DNA of 64,000 nt from CAZDGK01 sp964505035. Its GTDB lineage: Bacteria; Patescibacteriota; Saccharimonadia; UBA4664. Below the pieces are notes generated by a model, which worked only from the letters and a program-made list of their open reading frames with translations, was not told the origin of the DNA and did not search any database. The position numbers and the translations under genes are program-made. The stretch is from positions 18,377-82,376 of the forward strand of contig CAZDGK010000001.1 of assembly GCA_964505035.1 (NCBI GenBank). Reading direction: 5' to 3'. Below, one piece after another: positions 59,218 to 64,000 of the stretch (its first letter is position 1; every line of letters begins with the position of its first letter).

Positions 59218-60405
59218 TTGAGCGAGTTAAAGCGAACCAAACCAGGCAGGCAGCCCAGCCAGTTCATCCCAGACCGGCGCTTGCACCGTGCGCTATTCGA
59301 GCTAGCCAACACCAGGTCCCGGCTCGAAGAAAACCATATCCGCACCGAAGCCATGATGAACAGCCTCGGCGAAGGCCTGATCGTGATCAACGAACGCGGC
59401 CTCATCGGTCGGGTCAATCCGTATGCGCTCAAAGCCCTGGGCTATCAGGAAGCCGAGCTGATCGGCCAATGGTTCCCCAAGGCCATCATCGCCGTCGACC
59501 AGAACTCCCAGCCGCTCAACCAACTCGACCGGCCCATCACCCGTGCCCTGACCAGTGGTGAAACCGTCTCCGATTACCTCTACTATGTGCACAAGCATGG
59601 TCATGCTGTGCCAGTCTACGTGACCGTCTCGCCCATCCTCATCCGCGACCGGCCGGTCGGCGTCATCGAGGTGTTCCGCGATCTCACCCAGGAACGACAG
59701 CTCGACGTCGCCAAAGATGAGTTCGTCTCGCTCGCCTCGCACCAGCTGCGCACCCCGGCCACTGGTGTCATGAGCATCCTCTCGATGCTAGCCAGCGGCG
59801 ATTTCGGCCCGCTCAACGAGCGCCAAAAGTACTACCTCGATAAAGCCCTCCAGACCAATGGCCGGCAGCTCCAAATCATTGAGGGATTGCTCAACGCGGC
59901 TCGCGTCGATGCCGGCAAAATGCAGCTCGACCTCGAGTACGTCGACCTCGTGCCGCTCGTCCGTGACACCGTCTCCGACCACGCCAGCCTACTCGCAGCT
60001 CACGACCAAACCGTCGAACTTCAGCTACCCGACCATTGTCTCCTAGTAGCCGACCCTCACAAGTTGCGCATGGTCATGGACAATCTCATCAACAACGCCG
60101 GCAAGTATTCCAGGTCCGGCACAACCATTCATGTAGCCGTTCGCCATGAGCACAGCCAAGCCTTTATCGCCGTCCAGGACGAAGGCGTCGGCATCGCCGA
60201 AGACGACCTGCCCAAGCTATTTACCAAATTTACCCGCCTCCCCAACGAGCTATCCAGCACCACAGCCGGCACCGGGCTCGGACTGTTCCTGGCCCGCAGC
60301 ATCGTTGAGCTACACCATGGCCGGCTCACCACCCGCTCAAAGCTCGGGCAGGGCACTACCTTTACGATCGAGCTGCCAGTCCGGCGCGGAGGCGTCACGG
60401 CATGA
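59218..60405 (+). CDS. Cytoplasmic PAS histidine kinase
   Basis: A protein of about 395 residues without membrane segments: PAS domain (about 45-160), HisKA with 'SLASHQLRTPATGVM', HATPase_c with 'NLINNAGKYSRSG', G1 'DEGVGIAEDD' and G2 'GTGLGLFLARSI'. TTG 59218 sits 4 bases after GGAGGG; TTG 59206 is the alternative. The end overlaps the next gene (ATGA). It heads a three-gene operon and probably senses a cytosolic or redox signal. Confidence 0.85.
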   Translation: MSELKRTKPGRQPSQFIPDRRLHRALFELANTRSRLEENHIRTEAMMNSLGEGLIVINERGLIGRVNPYALKALGYQEAELIGQWFPKAIIAVDQNSQPLNQLDRPITRALTSGETVSDYLYYVHKHGHAVPVYVTVSPILIRDRPVGVIEVFRDLTQERQLDVAKDEFVSLASHQLRTPATGVMSILSMLASGDFGPLNERQKYYLDKALQTNGRQLQIIEGLLNAARVDAGKMQLDLEYVDLVPLVRDTVSDHASLLAAHDQTVELQLPDHCLLVADPHKLRMVMDNLINNAGKYSRSGTTIHVAVRHEHSQAFIAVQDEGVGIAEDDLPKLFTKFTRLPNELSSTTAGTGLGLFLARSIVELHHGRLTTRSKLGQGTTFTIELPVRRGGVTA

Positions 60406-61304
60406 AACCGCGCTGGCCATACATCCTGGTACTCATCAGCTGGGTAGTGTATGCGGCCCTCGGTCTGCTAGGCCCTCAGACCGCCAGCGCCTCCTACCAC
60501 CTTAGCCATGCCGTCACCAGCCTTATCCAGCTCAGCATATTCGTACCCGTACTGATTATCTGGCTCGTCGCCATCCAGGGCGCCACTACCTTCCGGGACT
60601 ATGCCAAGATGCTCAAGGGCAGCACCGAGAGCCGCGCCATCACCCTCATCTCCCAGGGGCTGATATGGACCCTGGCCTACCTCGTCATTTCATCATTGCT
60701 CGGCGCGCTGGTGCCGTATTTGTCCGGCAGTCCTTGGCTCGATGTCATGATTGTCATCCGCAACCACCTGCCAGCCTGGGTCACCCTGGCGGCTTTTTGG
60801 CTCATCTACCAAGGCTCGTCTCAGCTATCCACCGTCACCCCCTTCCGCACCTGGACGCCGGCCACCATCGCGCTACTCGCAGGTTACGGCCTGTTCGCGG
60901 CGATGCTATCGAACGCCCTACTAACCGCCACCATCCCAGCATCCGGGCAGGGCACCCCAATCTACAATCTGCCCCGCGAATTGTTGCTCTTTACCATGCT
61001 GCTGCCGTATTTGCTCGGCTGGTTTCTCGGCCTACTGGGTGCCATCAATATTAGCCGCTATGCCCGCCAGGTTCGCGGCACGCTCTACCGCCAGGCTCTG
61101 GGCTACCTTGTAGTCGGCATTATGGGAGTTATCGGGTTTGCCGTCACCGTCCAAATCCTCACGCTGGCCACCCGTTTTCTACTTGGCTTTAGCCTGCCTC
61201 GGCTACTCTTCACGATCTACATCCTGCTAGTGCTTTATGGCCTCGGCTTCTGGCTGGTCCGGCTTGGCGCGCGCAAACTCACCCGCATTGAGGTGGTGCA
61301 ATGA
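60402..61304 (+). CDS. Eight-helix membrane protein of unknown function
   Basis: A 300-residue protein with eight hydrophobic segments spaced throughout and short loops; no motif recognised. It is coupled by ATGA overlaps to the kinase before it and the 79-residue protein after it, so it may provide the membrane input for the soluble kinase. Confidence 0.7.
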   Translation: MKPRWPYILVLISWVVYAALGLLGPQTASASYHLSHAVTSLIQLSIFVPVLIIWLVAIQGATTFRDYAKMLKGSTESRAITLISQGLIWTLAYLVISSLLGALVPYLSGSPWLDVMIVIRNHLPAWVTLAAFWLIYQGSSQLSTVTPFRTWTPATIALLAGYGLFAAMLSNALLTATIPASGQGTPIYNLPRELLLFTMLLPYLLGWFLGLLGAINISRYARQVRGTLYRQALGYLVVGIMGVIGFAVTVQILTLATRFLLGFSLPRLLFTIYILLVLYGLGFWLVRLGARKLTRIEVVQ

Positions 61305-61540
61305 CCAACCCACTCTACCACCAGGTTGTCAGCATCACCGAAGAGTACCTCGGCCCGGCCGCCAATCGCTTTGTCACGCGCCAAATCAGCTATCACTTCG
61401 ACAAAGCGCCTCAGGAACTCACAGCCGATGACCTACCCAAGCTGATCGAATGGAGCAAGATTACCTTTGGCCTCCTCACCGAAGACCGGGCCATGGTTGA
61501 TGAATTTGAGCGCAAACTCGCCGCCCTCGTCGATGGCTAG
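61301..61540 (+). CDS. Small helical protein of unknown function
   Basis: A 79-residue acidic, helical protein ('QISYHFDKAPQELTADDLPKLIEWSKITFGLLTED'). I have an impression of similar small proteins next to CPR kinases but cannot name a family. Translationally coupled to the membrane protein. Confidence 0.65.
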   Translation: MTNPLYHQVVSITEEYLGPAANRFVTRQISYHFDKAPQELTADDLPKLIEWSKITFGLLTEDRAMVDEFERKLAALVDG

Positions 61541-61547
61541 CTAGTCG

Positions 61548-62573
61548 CTAGTCTGACTTGAGATGGCGGGTAGCGTAGTCTCGCGCCAGGATCTGCAAGC
61601 TGGCAAAGAGGGGAATAGCCACCAGAGCGCCGAGGATACCACCCACCGAAATCCCAATCAGCACCGCCATTAGCACCAGTAGCGGCGAGATCTCCACCGA
61701 TCGGCCCACCACCAGCGGCTGGATAATGTGGTTCTCAACCTGCTGGTAGATCAGGAAGTAGATCAGCATGACCAGAGCCGCCAGCGGCGACGTAAACAGC
61801 GCCACAACCACTACCACGGTAGCCGCCAACGTCGCCCCAATCAGCGGTAGCAAACCCAGCAGTCCCACGAATATACCCAGCGGAATCGCGTAGGGCACAC
61901 CCAGAATCGTCATCACAATCGCCGAGCTGGTCGCCGATATCGACGCCGTCAGCAATATCCCGCGTGAGTACCCGGTCACAGCATGGTACATGGCATCCAC
62001 CAGCTGCCGCCAGTGCTTGCGCCGGTCCGCCGGCACTACGCCCCAAAACACCTCGAGCCAGTGCGGCCCTTCGAGTAGCATGAAAAACGTCAGGCCAAAC
62101 ACCGTGATGCCGGCCACAAACCCGCTAAACAACCGGCTCAGCAGCGTCAGAAACTGCGATCCAGCCGTCGACACATACGCCACAATCTGTGACTGGCTCT
62201 GCTGCAGCCGCTCCACAATCCCGTACCGCCGCACTTCATCAGACACGAACCCGTGCCCATGCACCAGGTCATTGGTATACCTGGGCAGGTTATCAACGAG
62301 CTGCTGGCTCTGCATCACCAGCGGCGGCACAAAACTCACCACCAGGAACGTCAGTACCACCAGCGCGAGCACAAACACTGACGCGATAGCCAGCGCCCGG
62401 TTGCGGAGGTACTTGCTAAGCCGCTCCACAAACGGGTTGAGCGCTACCGCCAGGAAAAATGCCAGCCCCATCCAGGCCAGTTGGCGCCGCGACATGTACA
62501 ACACCAGCAGCACCAGCGCGAAACCGATCATAATGCTCAAGATTTTGACAACCACCCGGGTTGGGACGTTCAT
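61548..62573 (-). CDS. AI-2E family transporter/permease
   Basis: A 341-residue protein with about seven to eight helices and the family pattern: 'LAWMGLAFFLAVALNPFVERLSKYL', 'LTFFMLLEGPHW', 'GVPYAIPLGIFVGLLGLLPLIGATLAA', 'LIYQQVENHIIQPLVVGRSVEISPLLVLMAVLIG'. Members export autoinducer-2, ions or other solutes; the substrate is not predictable. ATG 62573 is preferred, with AAGGA about 11 bases upstream and TATGAT at 62595-62600. Confidence 0.88.
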   Translation of the reverse strand: MNVPTRVVVKILSIMIGFALVLLVLYMSRRQLAWMGLAFFLAVALNPFVERLSKYLRNRALAIASVFVLALVVLTFLVVSFVPPLVMQSQQLVDNLPRYTNDLVHGHGFVSDEVRRYGIVERLQQSQSQIVAYVSTAGSQFLTLLSRLFSGFVAGITVFGLTFFMLLEGPHWLEVFWGVVPADRRKHWRQLVDAMYHAVTGYSRGILLTASISATSSAIVMTILGVPYAIPLGIFVGLLGLLPLIGATLAATVVVVVALFTSPLAALVMLIYFLIYQQVENHIIQPLVVGRSVEISPLLVLMAVLIGISVGGILGALVAIPLFASLQILARDYATRHLKSD

Positions 62574-62607
62574 ATAATTGCTATCCTTTGCCACATCATA
62601 CCAAGGC

Positions 62608-62636
62608 TTGGCTTAGGTCCGCAATTCTTATATAAT
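62608..62636 (+). promoter_or_regulatory. Promoter of tRNA-Gln
   Basis: TTGGCT (62608-62613), 17 bases, TATAAT (62631-62636). Confidence 0.75.
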
Positions 62637-62658
62637 CACACCTGTCGTGCAGACATAT

Positions 62659-62733
62659 TGGGTCGTCGCCAAGTGGTAAGGCAACGGGTTTTGGTCCCGT
62701 CATTCGCAGGTTCGAATCCTGCCGACCCAGCCA
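62659..62733 (+). tRNA. tRNA-Gln (anticodon TTG)
   Basis: A 75-base cloverleaf. Acceptor TGGGTCG/CGACCCA with the weak U1-A72 pair typical of tRNA-Gln, anticodon arm ACGGG-TTTTGGT-CCCGT with anticodon TTG, T arm GCAGG-TTCGAAT-CCTGC, discriminator G, and CCA encoded in the gene. Confidence 0.95.
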
Positions 62734-62849
62734 GGAATTATTCGTTCGATCATTTCAAAGCGTGACTATTTTCACAAGATGTGTTACTATTATTGGTAGT
62801 TGCGCCCGGGGCGTCCACACACAGCTCTCGGCGTTTTAAATTGAGCCAT

Positions 62850-64000
62850 ATGGATTCCACTATCACCACCACCAATCTCATCCGCAACGTCGCCATCATC
62901 GCGCACGTTGACCACGGCAAGACCACCCTCGTCGATGGTCTCTTGAAGCAGTCCAACACCTTCCGCGACAATCAGGCCGAGATGCAGCAGACCACCATCC
63001 TCGACACTGGCGAGCTCGAGCGCGAACGGGGCATCACCATCTCGGCCAAAACCACCGCTGTCACCTATGGCGGCTACAAAATTAATATTATTGACACCCC
63101 CGGCCACGCCGACTTTTCCGGCGAAGTCGAGCGCACTCTCGGCATGGCTGACGGCTGCCTGCTCATCGTCGACGCCCAGGAAGGCCCCATGCCACAGACC
63201 AAGTTTGTGCTCACCAAAGCCCTCACGCTGGGTCTCAAGCCGGTCGTCGTCATCAACAAAGTCGACAAGCGTGACGCCAACCCCGAGAAGGTTGTCAGCG
63301 ACCTCGAGCATCTGTTCCTGGACCTAGCCGTATCCGACGACCAGCTCGAGTTCCCGGTCTACTACGCCATCGGTCGCGACGGCAAAGCCTGGGACCACCT
63401 GCCCACCGCCGCCGAAATCGACGCCCCAGCCGGACTGGAACCCATCTTCGAAGCCATCATCAATGACATCCCGTCACCGCGCGTCCAGCCCGACGGCCCC
63501 TTCCAGATGCTCGTCACGTCACTAGCCTGGGACTCATATCTAGGCAAATACGCGATCGGTCGCATCCAGCGGGGCAGCATCCGGGCCGGCCAAGCCGTGG
63601 CCTACCTTGACCGCGATGGCCGGCAATCGTCCGCCCAAGTCGAGAAAGTCTTCGTGGCTCAGGGTCTGCAGCGCACCGAAGTGCCCGAAGCCTTCGCCGG
63701 AGACATCGCCTGGATCACCGGCGTCGCCAACGCCAGCATCGGCGGCACCGTCGCTGATGCCCTAGCGCCCGAGGCGCTGCCGGTCATGGAGATTGAGTCA
63801 CCCACCCTCCAGATCCAAATCGGACCCAACACCAGCCCCTTCGCCGGCAAGGAAGGCAAGTTCACCACCAGCCGCCAAATTGGCGGCCGCCTGGCCCGTG
63901 AACTCGAGACCAATGTCGGCCTGCGCGTGGAGGACCACGGCACCGGCTTCCTGGTGTCTGGCCGCGGCGAACTGCACCTGTCTGTCCTCATCGAAACTCT
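62850..64000 (+). CDS. typA: GTP-binding protein TypA/BipA (3' truncated by window)
   Basis: 383 codons are visible, running off the end. G1 'AHVDHGKTTLVDGLL', 'RERGITISAKTTAV' (G2), 'DTPGHADFSGEVER' (G3), 'VVINKVDK' (G4), then domain II and the start of domain III ('RVEDHGTGFLVSGRGELHLSVLIET'). The lack of the EF-G-specific insert and the domain order identify TypA/BipA, a ribosome-associated GTPase. ATG 62850 lies 7 bases after TAAATT (62837-62842), as at secE; an additional -10-like TACTAT lies about 60 bases upstream. Confidence 0.93.
   Translation, partial: MDSTITTTNLIRNVAIIAHVDHGKTTLVDGLLKQSNTFRDNQAEMQQTTILDTGELERERGITISAKTTAVTYGGYKINIIDTPGHADFSGEVERTLGMADGCLLIVDAQEGPMPQTKFVLTKALTLGLKPVVVINKVDKRDANPEKVVSDLEHLFLDLAVSDDQLEFPVYYAIGRDGKAWDHLPTAAEIDAPAGLEPIFEAIINDIPSPRVQPDGPFQMLVTSLAWDSYLGKYAIGRIQRGSIRAGQAVAYLDRDGRQSSAQVEKVFVAQGLQRTEVPEAFAGDIAWITGVANASIGGTVADALAPEALPVMEIESPTLQIQIGPNTSPFAGKEGKFTTSRQIGGRLARELETNVGLRVEDHGTGFLVSGRGELHLSVLIET

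Overview
The window is GC-rich and densely packed, with short intergenic gaps, many ATGA, TGATG or TAATG gene overlaps, and no insertion sequence, prophage or CRISPR array that I can see. Several proteins look like those of the Candidate Phyla Radiation (Patescibacteria). These include a conserved small protein of unknown function at 40634-41164, long Thr/Ala-rich surface proteins with a 'PGGDDGVWGDILND' type start, an L1 protein with a long acidic N-terminal tail, and an orphan PurE-like protein. Candidatus Saccharibacteria from soil or groundwater is my best guess (about 0.6 for CPR, lower for the class). TGA is used freely as a stop, so the UGA-recoding CPR groups are excluded.

Layout. 1-6.4 kb: end of an unknown gene, a SET-domain protein, two secreted or surface proteins, a GNAT acetyltransferase, a histidine-phosphatase-fold protein, two membrane proteins and an unannotated 41-residue amphipathic peptide. 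6.5-13 kb: a complete F-type ATP synthase operon on the minus strand (small AtpZ/I-like protein, a, c, b, delta, alpha, gamma, beta, epsilon). 13-15.5 kb: thioredoxin reductase and an archaeal-type AspRS behind a T-box leader. 15.6-24.5 kb: a PAS sensor kinase, membrane proteins, a GtrA-GT2 fusion with a coupled GT39-type glycosyltransferase, and a second tail-fibre-like surface protein. 24.6-28.6 kb: TatA and TatC, an oddly built sensor kinase and a 65-residue protein with a twin-arginine signal. 28.6-31 kb: secE, nusG, rplK and rplA with two apparent L1-binding operators. 31-37.6 kb: a nucleotidyltransferase and thymidylate/folate genes (dCMP-deaminase-like, HIT, DHFR, ThyA, degenerate Nudix, GlyA), then a GT4 glycosyltransferase. 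37.7-38.9 kb: L10 leader, rplJ, rplL. 39-44.6 kb: small unknown proteins, a VOC protein, dnaX and dnaB. 44.6-49.7 kb: a second GtrA/GT39/GT2 set, PurE-like and another GT39 protein. 49.8-54.9 kb: ybaB, recR, a DHH phosphoesterase, a PIG-L deacetylase and cysS. 54.9-64 kb: a CHC2 zinc-finger protein, a cytochrome P450, a phosphoribosyltransferase, an ABC exporter, a sensor kinase operon, an AI-2E family permease, tRNA-Gln and the start of typA/bipA.

Two regulatory themes stand out. First, at least fifteen genes carry a -10 box (often extended, TGC-TAnnnT) that ends exactly 6 or 7 bases before the start codon, with no Shine-Dalgarno sequence, which implies widespread leaderless transcription. 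Second, classical RNA-based control is dense: a T-box on aspS, an L10 leader, twin L1 operators, and a leaderless 15-codon leader peptide with Cys-Cys-x-x-Cys codons followed by a three-way hairpin switch ahead of a PIG-L deacetylase and cysS. That last element looks like a textbook cysteine attenuator and is the most interesting feature here.

The genes also form coherent functions: ATP synthesis or hydrolysis, a closed thymidylate-folate cycle (ThyA, DHFR, GlyA, dCMP deaminase), replication (DnaX, DnaB, RecR, YbaB), envelope glycosylation through two Gtr-like modules, and Tat export.
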